A DNA stretch of 64,000 nt from Terrisporobacter glycolicus ATCC 14880 = DSM 1288 (GCF_036812735.1 NZ_CP117523.1:2356001-2420000), one strand, 5' to 3'. Shown: positions 44,421 to 53,997, numbered from the stretch's first letter. Notes: generated from the letters alone by a model not told the origin. Translations and numbers: made by a program.

Positions 44421-45248
44421 TTAATATAGTTTTTCTATAATATCTTCATCTATTTTAAAGCCATGCTCTTCACTTGGGAAAAAACCATTTTTAACTTCAC
44501 CTATATATGTAGCAAAGGCATTTCTCATTCTATCGCCTAGATTTTCATATTTTTTTACAAACTTAGGAGTGAAGTCACTAAACATTCCAAGCATATCTTG
44601 ATAAACTAAAATTTGTCCATCACACTTATCTCCAGCTCCTATTCCTATAGTTGGAATAGATAGTTTTTCAGTAACCATAGCCGCTAATTTTGATGGAACT
44701 CCTTCCATAACCACGGCAAATGCACCTGATTTTTCCACAGCTAATGCATCTTCAATTAATTTTTTTGCAGCTTCTTCACTTTTTCCTTGCACTTTAAATC
44801 CACCAAAAGTATTTACTGATTGAGGTGTTAAACCTATATGTCCCATTACAGGTATAGATGCTTTTACTATTGCTTCTATGTGCTCTGCAACTTCTACACC
44901 ACCTTCTAATTTTACTGCTTGAGCTCTACCTTCTTTTATTAATCTGCCTGCATTAACTACAGCATCGTAAACAGAAGTCTGATAAGACATAAAAGGCATA
45001 TCGGCTACAACTAAACTATTTTTTGCACCTCTTGCCACGGCCTTAGTGTGATGAATCATGTCTTCCATTGTAACTGATAAAGTATCTTCATATCCTAGCA
45101 TTACCATTCCCAATGAATCACCTACAAGTATTCCATTTATTCCAGAATTATCTACTGCTTGAGCTGTTGAGTAATCATATGCTGTTAGCATAGTTAACTT
45201 TTCATTTTTTAGTTTAGCCTCTCTAAATGTTACAACTGTATTTTTCAT
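44421..45248 (-). CDS. panB: 3-methyl-2-oxobutanoate hydroxymethyltransferase
   Basis: 275 residues of the KPHMT barrel. The family segments [65 protein letters not shown] and [20 protein letters not shown] are present, including the metal-binding aspartates of GDS and ADMPF. It makes ketopantoate from ketoisovalerate and methylene-tetrahydrofolate. Its start overlaps the panG stop, and panC follows after 13 bp. Confidence 0.95.
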   Translation of the reverse strand: MKNTVVTFREAKLKNEKLTMLTAYDYSTAQAVDNSGINGILVGDSLGMVMLGYEDTLSVTMEDMIHHTKAVARGAKNSLVVADMPFMSYQTSVYDAVVNAGRLIKEGRAQAVKLEGGVEVAEHIEAIVKASIPVMGHIGLTPQSVNTFGGFKVQGKSEEAAKKLIEDALAVEKSGAFAVVMEGVPSKLAAMVTEKLSIPTIGIGAGDKCDGQILVYQDMLGMFSDFTPKFVKKYENLGDRMRNAFATYIGEVKNGFFPSEEHGFKIDEDIIEKLY

Positions 45249-46102
45249 TATCTTTCCTCCAAATAGTTTTGTAATTTTTTATAATCTCTATTTTCATTTT
45301 TAATTTTCGCTACCTCTAATAAATCTCTAGATAATAATTTGTATAATTCTTTATCATTTTCATTTAAAACTTCACAGTGTTTTACAATAGTATATAGGTC
45401 TCCTCTTTCTACTGGACCTGTCAAACTATCTACCAGACCTTGCTTTTTAATATTTTCCACATTATTTTCTATAAGAGGAAAAAGAGCATTTAATGCCTCA
45501 TCTCTGGAAAAATCACAAGTTTCTAAGAAATTAACGCCCTTGTTTATTAGGGCCAAAACTAAATTACTCACTGTAACACAAGCAGCATGATACAAAATCT
45601 TATTTTCGCTGGAAATAACACCTACTTTATTTCCTAAGTTTTTAAACAAACTCACAAAATAGTCTTTAAATTTTTCATCACCTTCTATGGTAATAAACGC
45701 TTTTTGAAAATCTTTATAAGAATTATACTTGCTAGAAATAGCAAACATTGGATGGATAGAATAAGCATATGCACCGTAATTTTTTACATTTGAAAAGATT
45801 GTTGAAGAAATTGAACCGCTACAATGGCAGATAACCTTGTCTCTTATGTTCAACTGTTTTAATTCATTGTACACCTGTTGTATTTGTGAATCAGGTGTAG
45901 TAATAAATATAACATCACTGTTATTAACTAATTCATTTAAGTTTTGAAATTGTTTAGTATTTGTAAAAAATGCCGCTTCTTTTGAAGAATGCGGGTTCTT
46001 ACTATAATACCCTATTACATTTATTTTATTTTCTTTTAAGTATTTGCCTAAGGAAAATCCAACTTTTCCGGCTCCAATAAACCCAAATCTTATAGTTTCC
46101 AC
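45248..46102 (-). CDS. panG: PanG-type ketopantoate reductase (Rossmann-like/DUF2520)
   Basis: 284 residues. The N-terminal Rossmann fold with [10 protein letters not shown] (residues 10-19) and [13 protein letters not shown] is followed by the DUF2520 helical domain with [23 protein letters not shown] and LTGPVERGD. In Francisella, enterococci and C. difficile relatives PanG replaces PanE as the NADPH-dependent ketopantoate reductase. The position ahead of and overlapping panB supports that role here. No panE is seen. Confidence 0.85.
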   Translation of the reverse strand: METIRFGFIGAGKVGFSLGKYLKENKINVIGYYSKNPHSSKEAAFFTNTKQFQNLNELVNNSDVIFITTPDSQIQQVYNELKQLNIRDKVICHCSGSISSTIFSNVKNYGAYAYSIHPMFAISSKYNSYKDFQKAFITIEGDEKFKDYFVSLFKNLGNKVGVISSENKILYHAACVTVSNLVLALINKGVNFLETCDFSRDEALNALFPLIENNVENIKKQGLVDSLTGPVERGDLYTIVKHCEVLNENDKELYKLLSRDLLEVAKIKNENRDYKKLQNYLEER

Positions 46103-46270
46103 CTCCTATATAAGAGTGTGTTACCTTCAACTTCATTTAACCTTTATGATTATCTAATCTTTAATATAAAATGGTGCAGTTTCGTTAAAATACTACCCAC
46201 AGAAAATGTATCAGATATCTACATTATTTGTCAATAATTTTTATATCTGTAGTTTTTAGAGTATATAAAT

Positions 46271-46297
46271 AGCCCATACCTTTATATGGCATGAGCT
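46271..46297 (-). terminator. Rho-independent terminator after the MOSC gene
   Basis: Stem AGC[T/C]CATGCC/GGTATGGGCT with two wobble or mismatched pairs, about 15 bp after the stop. Confidence 0.5.
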
Positions 46298-46311
46298 AGA
46301 ATTTATAACTT

Positions 46312-46740
46312 TTATACTAATAAACATTGATCTCCCACTTGTACAGTTCCACTATTAAGAACTTTAGTAAATATCCCATTATTAGGCATAATACATTCTC
46401 CCACTTGATAATATATCTGACATTTATCATGGCACTTTTTACCAATTTGAGTTACTTCAAGCACTACATCTCCTATTTGTATTTTCTGACCTATTAAAAG
46501 AGTATGTAACTCTATTCCTTCCACAACTAAATTTTCTCCAAAAGCTCCAAAATCCACATTGGCTCCCTTTTTTCTAAATTCATCTATTTTATTAAATTCC
46601 AATAAGCTAACTTGCCTATGCCATTTTCCTGCATGAGCATCATTTTCTATCCCAAAATCTTCTATAAACTTAGCTTCATTTATTTCAGTTTTTAATGTTC
46701 CTTTTTTCTCACTTATACAAATTGCTAATACTTTCCCCAT
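46312..46740 (-). CDS. MOSC-domain protein
   Basis: 142 residues covering a single MOSC domain: GIENDAHAGKWHRQVSLLEF, FGAFGENLVVEGIEL, KIQIGDVVLEVTQIGKKCHD and the conserved cysteine in KCHDKC, then NNGIFTKVLNSGTVQVGD. MOSC proteins handle the sulfurated or pterin-bound molybdenum cofactor. It follows moaA with a 3-bp gap, in an operon of cofactor genes that most likely serves the molybdenum hydroxylase encoded 10 kb upstream. Confidence 0.88.
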   Translation of the reverse strand: MGKVLAICISEKKGTLKTEINEAKFIEDFGIENDAHAGKWHRQVSLLEFNKIDEFRKKGANVDFGAFGENLVVEGIELHTLLIGQKIQIGDVVLEVTQIGKKCHDKCQIYYQVGECIMPNNGIFTKVLNSGTVQVGDQCLLV

Positions 46741-46743
46741 TGT

Positions 46744-47715
46744 CTATCCTCCAATTTGATTCATATATTTATTTTCTTTGTTGTCACAGATTTCCAGGAA
46801 AAGATGCTTTTCTGGCTTATCATAAATATTTTCATAAATTAATGCATTTAATTCTTCGTTGCAAATTTTATTATCAAGATGTCTTTTTAAGTCTACTCCA
46901 TAGTTATAATGCAGGCATTTTTTTAAAAATCCACTTGAAGTTAATCTAATTCTGTTGCAGTCTTCACAAAAACAACTACTAATAGGACTTATAAATCCTA
47001 CCTTCCCTTTATAGCCTTCTATTTTTATATAGTTTGCTGGTCCGCTTCTCTCAATCTTATTTTCTTTTTTTACATTTTTAAAGTTTGATTTTATTATATT
47101 TAGTATTTCTTTATTATTTGTTCTCTTATGTTTTTTGGCTGCTCCTATGGGCATAAGTTCAATAAATCTTAGAGCTAAATTTTTATTTTTAGTTAAATTT
47201 ATAAAATCTATTATTTCATCTTTATTTATATCATCTACTATAACCGTATTTATTTTAACTTTAAGTCCCAGTTTTAATGCTTTATCTATTGCACTTAGAA
47301 CTTGACTTAATTTATCAAATTTAGTAAGCTCTTTAAATCTATTTTTCCTTAAAGAATCTAAACTTATGTTTACTCCACTAAGTCCATTTCTCTCAAGTAT
47401 TTCTAGTTTATCGTGTAACAATACACCATTTGTTGTTATATAGATTTCTTCTATTCCCTCTATATTGCTTAATCTGTAAATTAAATTTTCAATATTTTTT
47501 CTTACAAGAGGTTCGCCACCCGTAATACGAATTTTTTTAATCCCTAATATGGCACACTGTGTAACAATTTTTATTATTTCATCATCATTTAAAATATCTT
47601 TATTACACGTGTTTAATATGTTGTTGTCATCTATACAATAAATACATTTTAAATTGCAATTTTCTGTAACAGAAATCCTAAGGTAGTCTATTTCTCTTCC
47701 AAATTTGTCTATCAT
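46744..47715 (-). CDS. moaA: GTP 3',8-cyclase
   Basis: 323 residues, radical SAM enzyme. The SAM cluster is CNLKCIYC (C20, C24, C27), followed by IRITGGEPLVRKN. The C-terminal GTP-binding cluster is CFCEDCNRIRLTSSG with a later KKC. It starts molybdopterin synthesis by converting GTP to the cyclic intermediate. MoaC, MoaD and MoaE are not in the window. It is encoded between the MoeA/MogA-like gene and the MOSC gene. Confidence 0.93.
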   Translation of the reverse strand: MIDKFGREIDYLRISVTENCNLKCIYCIDDNNILNTCNKDILNDDEIIKIVTQCAILGIKKIRITGGEPLVRKNIENLIYRLSNIEGIEEIYITTNGVLLHDKLEILERNGLSGVNISLDSLRKNRFKELTKFDKLSQVLSAIDKALKLGLKVKINTVIVDDINKDEIIDFINLTKNKNLALRFIELMPIGAAKKHKRTNNKEILNIIKSNFKNVKKENKIERSGPANYIKIEGYKGKVGFISPISSCFCEDCNRIRLTSSGFLKKCLHYNYGVDLKRHLDNKICNEELNALIYENIYDKPEKHLFLEICDNKENKYMNQIGG

Positions 47716-47725
47716 TTAATTTCTC

Positions 47726-48745
47726 CTATTTACCAAATGAACAATGAGGGAAAGTACAAACTCCACAATTCAAACACATTCCACCGTTTCCATAGGTTGC
47801 TATATCTTCAAAAGATAATCTTTCATCTGCTAAAACTCTTGGTAATACTAAATCAAATATAGTTCTTTTTGAATACATGGCACAGCTTGGAACTCCAAGA
47901 ATAGGTGTATCTTTATAGTATGCTAATAAAAACATAGCTCCTGGAAGTACTGGCGCACCATAAGTTACTATTTCACCATTACAATCTTTTATAGCTGAAG
48001 GTGTAACGTCATCAGGATCAACTGACATTCCGCCAGTACAAATTATCATGTCGGCTTTTTCTTCATCTATTGATTTCAAAATATTTGTTCTTATCATATC
48101 TTTATCATCAGGTAAAATAACTTGTTTTACAATCTCTCCACCATAATATTCTAGCTTTTCTTTCATTACAGGTAAAAAAGCATCTTTTATTCTGCCTTTA
48201 TAAATCTCATTTCCTGTAGTTATAAGAACTGCTTTCTTAGGCTTTATTTCTTTTACACTTATTATTTTTTCTTTTATTAATTTTTCAGCTTCTATTATTT
48301 TTTCTTCATTTATTACCAAGGGAATAACTCTAGTTGCTCCTATTTTTTCACCAACTTTAACCGGAGTATTGTTGTGCATTGTAGATACTATTATTTCACC
48401 TAACATATTTAACTTTAAAAGTGAGTTCTTGTTTATCTTTAATACCCCTTGTTTCGCAGAAAAGAAATCTATTTTACCTTCTTTTATTTCTTCTGATATA
48501 CAGCATCCTTCACCCAAAACTAAATCTTTTATTCTTGTTGCTGCATCATTTTCATGAAGCTCGTCTTCTTTTGGTTCCCAAACATATATATGTTCTTTTC
48601 CTATATCTAAAAGCTTAGGTATGTCTTCCTTTTTAATTACATGGCCTTTTTTAAATAATCTTCCTTTAAATTCTCCAGGTACTATTTTTGTAACATCATG
48701 AGATAAAATACAACCTATGGCATCTTCTATTTTTATTTGTTTCAT
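47726..48745 (-). CDS. Molybdopterin-binding protein (MoeA/MogA-like) with C-terminal cysteine motif
   Basis: 339 residues. The central MoCF-biosynthesis domain has VLITTGNEIYKGRIKDAF, ADMIICTGGMSVDPDDVTP, GAPVLPGAMFLLAY and GVPSCAMYSKRTIFDLVLPR. The N-terminal ~140 residues are MoeA-like but shorter. The last residues CLNCGVCTFPHCSFGK form a cysteine cluster that could bind a metal or Fe-S cluster. This family is typical of clostridial molybdenum hydroxylase systems and may insert or hold the cofactor. First gene of the moaA-MOSC operon. Confidence 0.82.
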   Translation of the reverse strand: MKQIKIEDAIGCILSHDVTKIVPGEFKGRLFKKGHVIKKEDIPKLLDIGKEHIYVWEPKEDELHENDAATRIKDLVLGEGCCISEEIKEGKIDFFSAKQGVLKINKNSLLKLNMLGEIIVSTMHNNTPVKVGEKIGATRVIPLVINEEKIIEAEKLIKEKIISVKEIKPKKAVLITTGNEIYKGRIKDAFLPVMKEKLEYYGGEIVKQVILPDDKDMIRTNILKSIDEEKADMIICTGGMSVDPDDVTPSAIKDCNGEIVTYGAPVLPGAMFLLAYYKDTPILGVPSCAMYSKRTIFDLVLPRVLADERLSFEDIATYGNGGMCLNCGVCTFPHCSFGK

Positions 48746-48935
48746 GCTCTGATCTCCTAAATTATGTCTATTTTTCGTATATTTAATTAGATTTCACTAA
48801 TATTTTTTAATATTTTTATACATTTATCATTATAACACATATATTAAGTTCAAATAAACATTTATTGTACGTATTTTGTAACAAATATATTTTAATAAAA
48901 TATATTAATTTAAAAACAAATTTAACTTTAAATGA

Positions 48936-48967
48936 AAAAAGATATATTGTAAACAATATACCTTTTT
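48936..48967 (-). terminator. Rho-independent terminator after the MATE pump gene
   Basis: Stem AAAAAG(A)TATATTGT/ACAATATACCTTTTT, 15 bp after the stop, with T runs on the minus side. Confidence 0.6.
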
Positions 48968-48982
48968 GATAACTTATTCATT

Positions 48983-50320
48983 TCACACCGCTTCACTATA
49001 TTCATATTCTAAACTTTCTTTACTCTTTTTAAGTACATTTTTAGAAATCGCAAGTACAATAAGCTCAGATACAAGAGTTGCGATCCATATACCAAATCCA
49101 CCAAATATAAGAATCATTACTATTAAAGTGATTGTTATTACAACAACTCCCCTACCTAAAGATACTATTCCTGCTTGAACTGGCATATCTACAGCAACAC
49201 AGAATCCTGAAGTTATTACATTATATCCCATTATTAAAAATGCTGGAGAAAATAATCTTAAAACATTTACTGTATAATTAAATAGTCCTTCATCCACATT
49301 ATTAAGGAATAATGATACTAATTGATTTGCAAATACAAATACTATTAAAAATGATACTGCTGATGAAATCTTTATTGTTTTTAATCCCATTTTTAATATT
49401 GAAAGTACAGAGTCTTTATCTTTTTTTCCATAATAGTAACTACAAATAGGTTGTATTCCTTGTGCTATTCCCATCATAGTTGTTAGTACCAATGTGTTTA
49501 TATAACAAACTACACTATAACTTACTAATGCATTTTCACCAATTACTCTTAATATACTTTGATTAAAAATTAAAATTACAACTGCCACACTTAATTCTGT
49601 TGTAGAATCTGGAATCCCTATAAACAGTACTTTTTTAACAACAGTAAAATCAAAATGGAATTTTGTAAATTTAAGCTTACCTCTTTTTCTTAAAAAATGT
49701 ATAAAGAAAAATGAGAATGAAAATACTCTTGCTATTCCCGTTGCATATGCAGCTCCTTTAACTCCATAACCTAGTTTTATTACAAATATATAATCAAGTA
49801 CTATATTAGTTATTGCAGATATTATTACACCTATTGTTGCAAGGTGAGGATAACCATCACTTTTTATTAGTACTTCTAAGTAGTAGGAAGCTAAATAGAA
49901 TAAAACAAATAGCATTATAGTTCCCACGTATTCTTTAACATAAACCATTGTTGAGTTAGTTGCTCCTAAAAATATTGCTATTTTATCTAAATTTAATAAA
50001 CTGACTAACATTATAATTGCTGCTAAAATTGCCATTACAACTAAATTCAACGTAAAATACTCATTTGCTTTTTTATTTTCTGAACTTCCCAATTTAATAG
50101 CAACCACAGTACTTGCCCCTGTTGCGAATAAAATAGATATTGCAAATAACATATTAATGTATGGTGTAGATATATTTACTGCTGCCAGAGCATCACTACC
50201 TACTCCTTTACTTACAAATATCCCGTCTACCATTGAATATAATGAAAATACCCACATTGCTGCTACTGAAGGTATTACATACTTTTTAAATTGTGACTTT
50301 AAACTTATTGAACTTTCCAT
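48983..50320 (-). CDS. MATE family efflux transporter
   Basis: 445 residues with 12 predicted helices in two matE repeats: VDGIFVSKGVGSDALAAVNI in the first, and MGIAQGIQPICSYYYGKKDK in the second. MATE pumps export cationic drugs or metabolites with Na+ or H+. The ATG at 50320 is preferred, with AAGGAG 9 bp upstream; an in-frame ATG at 50329 touches that site. It is divergent from a MerR gene, and the shared region has a promoter with a 19-bp spacer, so it is most likely ligand-induced. Confidence 0.88.
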   Translation of the reverse strand: MESSISLKSQFKKYVIPSVAAMWVFSLYSMVDGIFVSKGVGSDALAAVNISTPYINMLFAISILFATGASTVVAIKLGSSENKKANEYFTLNLVVMAILAAIIMLVSLLNLDKIAIFLGATNSTMVYVKEYVGTIMLFVLFYLASYYLEVLIKSDGYPHLATIGVIISAITNIVLDYIFVIKLGYGVKGAAYATGIARVFSFSFFFIHFLRKRGKLKFTKFHFDFTVVKKVLFIGIPDSTTELSVAVVILIFNQSILRVIGENALVSYSVVCYINTLVLTTMMGIAQGIQPICSYYYGKKDKDSVLSILKMGLKTIKISSAVSFLIVFVFANQLVSLFLNNVDEGLFNYTVNVLRLFSPAFLIMGYNVITSGFCVAVDMPVQAGIVSLGRGVVVITITLIVMILIFGGFGIWIATLVSELIVLAISKNVLKKSKESLEYEYSEAV

Positions 50321-50345
50321 ATTATTCATCTCCTTCCACTATAAA

Positions 50346-50376
50346 ACTATAAACTGTGGTATAATACACATGTCAA
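50346..50376 (-). promoter_or_regulatory. MerR-type promoter of the MATE gene
   Basis: TTGACA (50371-50376) and TATAGT (50346-50351) on the minus strand, 19 bp apart. The spacer holds the near-palindrome TGTGTATTATACCACA. This is the classic BmrR/MerR arrangement for a divergent pump gene. Confidence 0.7.
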
Positions 50377-50408
50377 TAAATATTTTTTAATTTTTTTGAG
50401 GTGATTTT

Positions 50409-51239
50409 TTGAAAAGAAAATATTATAAAACTGGTGAACTTTCAAAGATATATAAATTAGGCAGAGATTCAATAAAATACTACGAAAAATTAGGTCTTTT
50501 GAATCCTACTAGAGATACCAATTCCTATAGAATGTACACAATTAAAGATATATGCAATTTAAATCTTATTCGTGAGCTTAGAACTCTAGATTTTTCTATG
50601 CAAAGAATCAAAGAATATATTGAAAATAGAAATATTGAAACTACTAGAAAAATGCTTTCTGAAGAAATTGAATTAATAGAAAAAAAGGTCGAAGTTTTAA
50701 ATTCTCACAAAGACTCTTTAAGCAAAAGATTGTCATCTATAGATAAATGTATTGAACATACTACTTTTAATAGAATAGAACTTTTATACATGACTAAAAG
50801 AAAAGCACTTACAGTGGATTCCAACGAATCTTTTGCAGAAAATAATGATTATTTAATTCAAAAATTAAGTGATAAATTTGAAGATAAGTTTTATGTATTA
50901 GGAAATAGCAACTTTGGAGCTGTTTTTGATTCTAAAAGTATTTCCAGCGGAATTTATAATTATTACAAGCATACATTTTGTTTATTAGACGATGATTCTT
51001 CTGATTATAACTTTGTTTTAGATGAAGGATACTATGTTACATATACTTACAAAGGTGACTATAATCAGTATGAACAAGTTTTTGAAATGCTTTACAAATT
51101 TATCGAGATCAACAAATATACTATTTTAGGTGACCCTATAGAGATTTACAAAATAGATGTTTACGAGACTTCTCTAGAAGATGAGTACGTTACACAAGTT
51201 CAGATTCCAGTTAAACTTTTAAGCGACCTTTCTTTATAA
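50409..51239 (+). CDS. MerR family regulator (BmrR type) of the MATE pump, TTG start
   Basis: 276 residues. The HTH (about 5-70) reads YYKTGELSKIYKLGRDSIKY and YEKLGLLNPTRDTNSYRMYT. A coiled helix follows (about 75-115), then a C-terminal ligand-binding domain of GyrI/BmrR size (120-276). It begins at TTG because GAGGTGAT is correctly placed and no ATG is available before residue 39. It is divergent from the MATE gene, whose promoter has the long spacer that MerR proteins act on. The inducer is probably a substrate of the pump. Confidence 0.85.
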   Translation: MKRKYYKTGELSKIYKLGRDSIKYYEKLGLLNPTRDTNSYRMYTIKDICNLNLIRELRTLDFSMQRIKEYIENRNIETTRKMLSEEIELIEKKVEVLNSHKDSLSKRLSSIDKCIEHTTFNRIELLYMTKRKALTVDSNESFAENNDYLIQKLSDKFEDKFYVLGNSNFGAVFDSKSISSGIYNYYKHTFCLLDDDSSDYNFVLDEGYYVTYTYKGDYNQYEQVFEMLYKFIEINKYTILGDPIEIYKIDVYETSLEDEYVTQVQIPVKLLSDLSL

Positions 51240-51241
51240 TA

Positions 51242-51277
51242 AAAAAAGATTTCTTGGCATGCCAAGAAATCTTTTTT
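51242..51277. terminator. Bidirectional terminator between the MerR and amidohydrolase genes
   Basis: Perfect palindrome: AAAAAAGATTTCTTGGC, AT, and the exact complement. Both convergent genes end within 15 bp of it. Confidence 0.85.
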
Positions 51278-51289
51278 ATAATTCTATTA

Positions 51290-52477
51290 TTAAGCTTTCA
51301 CAATTTTACCATCTTTAATTACTAATGACACATTATCCAAATCATCTATTAATTCATCTGGCTTGCCATCAAATACAACTAAATCGGCCTTTTTGCCCAC
51401 TTGAACTGTACCTACTAAGTCATCTATTAATAATATTTCTGCATTATTTTTAGTTGCTTGAATTAAACAATCTAATGGTTTAATTCCAATATATTTAAAT
51501 CTAGCTTTAAACTCATATAACCCATCGCCATGTCCTCCTGCATATACACCTGCATCAGTTCCAAATCCCATCTTTATACCTGCTTTATATGATTTTTTAT
51601 ATCCTTCACACATTACATCATGTAATTTTTTACTTTTCTCAACATAATGCTTTGGATGTTGGTCCGCATGCTCAAGGAAATGAGTTAATGGAGCCATTGT
51701 TGGAATCATAAATGTTTTATCACTATTTTTATACATTTCTATACATTCGTCATCCATTATACTTGAATGTTCTACAGTTCTTACACCAAGTTTAATAGCA
51801 GACTTTATTCCTTCTGCTCCGTGTGCATGACCTGCTACTGGTAAATTAACTCTATCTGCTGTTTCAACAATTGCCTGAAGTTCTTCATCAGTAATAATTG
51901 ATGCACCCGGCTCTCCCCCAGGATTCATTATAGCTCCGGTTCCCATATACTTAATAAAATCTGCACCATTTTGCCAATGTTGCCTCACTGCTTTCACACA
52001 TTCTGCTGGGCTATCACATTCATGATACATATCTCCAAAGAAGTTATTTCCAGCTTCTGTTGGTGATACAATTTTTCCACTAGCTAATATATCTGGCCCC
52101 ACACAGTATCCCTCTTTTATTGCTTTAGCTAATGATATGACTATATTGTTACGATCTCCCACATCTCTTAATGTAGTGTAACCCTTATGTAAATTATCTT
52201 GAGCTAGTTTTAATGCTCTAATAACACGAAAAGTATCTGGCTGAACGTTTTCCTCAAAAGTATTCATTCCACATAAATCTACATGAACATGGGCATCTAT
52301 AAGACCTGGTGTAATTGTTTTTCCTTCAATATCAATTACATGTGCTTGAGAATAATTTGCTGAATTAGCTAGTAATATTTCAGCTATTTTTTCTTCTTCA
52401 ATAATTATATCTGCATATTGTCCTTCAAACCCTGGTGTTAACTCTGGTATAATACGTGCATTTTTTAATACTATCAT
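51290..52477 (-). CDS. Amidohydrolase family protein (imidazolonepropionase/prolidase-like, COG1228 type)
   Basis: 395 residues from the ATG at 52477 with GGGGG 7 bp upstream. The metal-dependent hydrolase barrel has GLIDAHVHVDL (HxH), the lysine segment DFIKYMGTGA, GHAHG, EHSSIMDDECIE and GFGTDAG with the catalytic aspartate. The C-terminal beta-sandwich ends with GTVQVGKKADLVVFDGKP. Relatives cleave Xaa-Pro and Xaa-Arg dipeptides or cyclic amides. The substrate is not clear. It is divergent from a TetR gene that probably regulates it. Confidence 0.82.
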   Translation of the reverse strand: MIVLKNARIIPELTPGFEGQYADIIIEEEKIAEILLANSANYSQAHVIDIEGKTITPGLIDAHVHVDLCGMNTFEENVQPDTFRVIRALKLAQDNLHKGYTTLRDVGDRNNIVISLAKAIKEGYCVGPDILASGKIVSPTEAGNNFFGDMYHECDSPAECVKAVRQHWQNGADFIKYMGTGAIMNPGGEPGASIITDEELQAIVETADRVNLPVAGHAHGAEGIKSAIKLGVRTVEHSSIMDDECIEMYKNSDKTFMIPTMAPLTHFLEHADQHPKHYVEKSKKLHDVMCEGYKKSYKAGIKMGFGTDAGVYAGGHGDGLYEFKARFKYIGIKPLDCLIQATKNNAEILLIDDLVGTVQVGKKADLVVFDGKPDELIDDLDNVSLVIKDGKIVKA

Positions 52478-52662
52478 GTTATTTCCCCCTATTATTACTT
52501 TTTTCTTCAATTATATCTATAATTTCACCTTTTGTAAACACGTTTATTTTTTAATCTTATTTATATTTAATTTATTGTTTATTTTGTCATTTCGTTTATT
52601 TTATAGATACTTATATTTTTTTATGATATTATAAAGTTAAGAAGTTTTTGGGAGGAAGTTTA

Positions 52663-53328
52663 ATGTCAAATAACAATAAAACTATTCAAAAAAATAGGAT
52701 GATGACTTATTTTATAAACGCTGCAGATGAAATATTATCATCTGATAAAAATGAACCTTTAACTGCAAGGAAGGTAGCTGATAGTGCAGGTTATAACGTT
52801 GCTACCCTTTACAATTATTTTAATAACCTTAATCACCTTATTCTTTATACATCTGTAAAATATCTACATGCATATGCTAATGATTTATCTTTATTACATA
52901 AACACAACCTTAGTCCAGTAGATTTCTATTTAAAGTCTTGGGAGTTGTTTTGTAAACATTCTTTTAAATATCCTGATAAATTCCACTCCATTTTTTTTGG
53001 TGAGTTTAATCATGAAATAGTAGAAGAGACAATAAAAACTTGCTCAGAGATTTTTTCTAACTCAGATAATAATACAGTTAAACTTATGCCTTTATTAAAA
53101 TTAAGTAACATATATGAAAGAGATAATTTAATTTTAAGTAATATAGTTAGTAAAAATCCTAATTTAGACAATAATGATATTGCTAATATAAGTGAAATGA
53201 TAATATTAATATATCAAAGCATGCTTTACAACTTTATGGTTAAAAGATCAAATGACTCTTTCGAAGAAGGAATCCATAAAATGATGTGCTATATTAGACA
53301 AGTTTTACATTCTTATGAATTAATATAA
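52663..53328 (+). CDS. TetR family regulator, divergent from the amidohydrolase
   Basis: 221 residues from the ATG at 52663, with GGGAGG 7 bp upstream; the in-frame TTG at 52648 precedes it. The HTH (about 10-60) has LTARKVADSAGYNVATLYNY and FNNLNHLI. The C-terminal helical domain begins with a large insert rich in Lys, His and Phe (KHNLSPVDFYLKSWELFCKH). The 185-bp gap to the amidohydrolase has a short inverted repeat TAAAC-AC-GTTTA (52536-52547) that could be an operator. Confidence 0.82.
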   Translation: MSNNNKTIQKNRMMTYFINAADEILSSDKNEPLTARKVADSAGYNVATLYNYFNNLNHLILYTSVKYLHAYANDLSLLHKHNLSPVDFYLKSWELFCKHSFKYPDKFHSIFFGEFNHEIVEETIKTCSEIFSNSDNNTVKLMPLLKLSNIYERDNLILSNIVSKNPNLDNNDIANISEMIILIYQSMLYNFMVKRSNDSFEEGIHKMMCYIRQVLHSYELI

Positions 53329-53338
53329 ACGCTTTAAA

Positions 53339-53380
53339 AAGGAGCACAGTACAATAATTATTTATTATACTGTGCTCCTT
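53339..53380. terminator. Bidirectional terminator between the TetR gene and the membrane protein gene
   Basis: 17-bp stem GGAGCACAGTA(C/T)AATAA and complement, with one mismatch, flanked by A and T runs. Confidence 0.75.
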
Positions 53381-53427
53381 CTTACATAATGTAGTATGAA
53401 CATCAATTAAATGTTTTTTTATAATAA

Positions 53428-53859
53428 TCATTTTTTCTCCTCTATTCCTCCAACTCTAACCATTACATATATGGCTGGTATAAATAAAACAGATATAATT
53501 GATAAAACAATTTTTACACTTATTAAGTTAGCAAACAACATAAAAACCAAAGCAACAATTAGCAAAACAACTAAAATTGTATATGCTTCTACTACTATAT
53601 TTATAAATGTTGAGATATTTTCTTTGTCAGATTCTATTCTAAAAGATGGACTTTTTTCTGGTGCTATTTTTGAAATTTTTAATATTGGTAAAATTACAAA
53701 TATAATTATTAACATTGTAATTAATAAGGAAACTATAATAGTATTTTTTTTAAGTGAGTTTGAATCATTAAAAATTGATATAAAATTCAAAAATATACTT
53801 ATAATTAATATACTCATATTTATATATACAAATGATGAAATTCTATTAATTTTTTTCAT
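53428..53859 (-). CDS. Four-helix membrane protein of unknown function
   Basis: 143 residues. Four predicted membrane helices at about 10-30, 42-62, 88-110 and 115-135. A Lys/Glu loop (SKIAPEKSPSFRIESDKEN) lies between the middle two. No family is recognised. AAGGTAGG precedes the ATG at a normal distance, which supports the minus-strand reading over a longer plus-strand frame in the same DNA. It stands alone between the TetR terminator and the XdhC-like operon end. Confidence 0.6.
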   Translation of the reverse strand: MKKINRISSFVYINMSILIISIFLNFISIFNDSNSLKKNTIIVSLLITMLIIIFVILPILKISKIAPEKSPSFRIESDKENISTFINIVVEAYTILVVLLIVALVFMLFANLISVKIVLSIISVLFIPAIYVMVRVGGIEEKK

Positions 53860-53959
53860 ACAATACCTACCTTTATATTATTTCAATAAAATTTTTCTAT
53901 ATTTACATTATATATAAATGTTTTACCTAATTCATTACAAATAAAATATCTAGTTTAAA

Positions 53960-53988
53960 AAGGGCATATCACTGCTTGACATACCCTT
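53960..53988 (-). terminator. Rho-independent terminator of the molybdenum hydroxylase operon
   Basis: 12-bp stem with three G-U pairs (AAGGGTATGTCA/TGATATGCCCTT) followed by TTTTT on the minus strand, 10 bp after the last gene. Confidence 0.65.
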
Positions 53989-53997
53989 ATCATTTAG

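Noticed and set aside
53411-53917. 168-codon plus-strand frame opposite the four-helix membrane protein gene
   Set aside because: It has no ribosome site, and the minus-strand frame has a good one and a sensible helix pattern. AT-rich membrane protein genes often leave open antisense frames.
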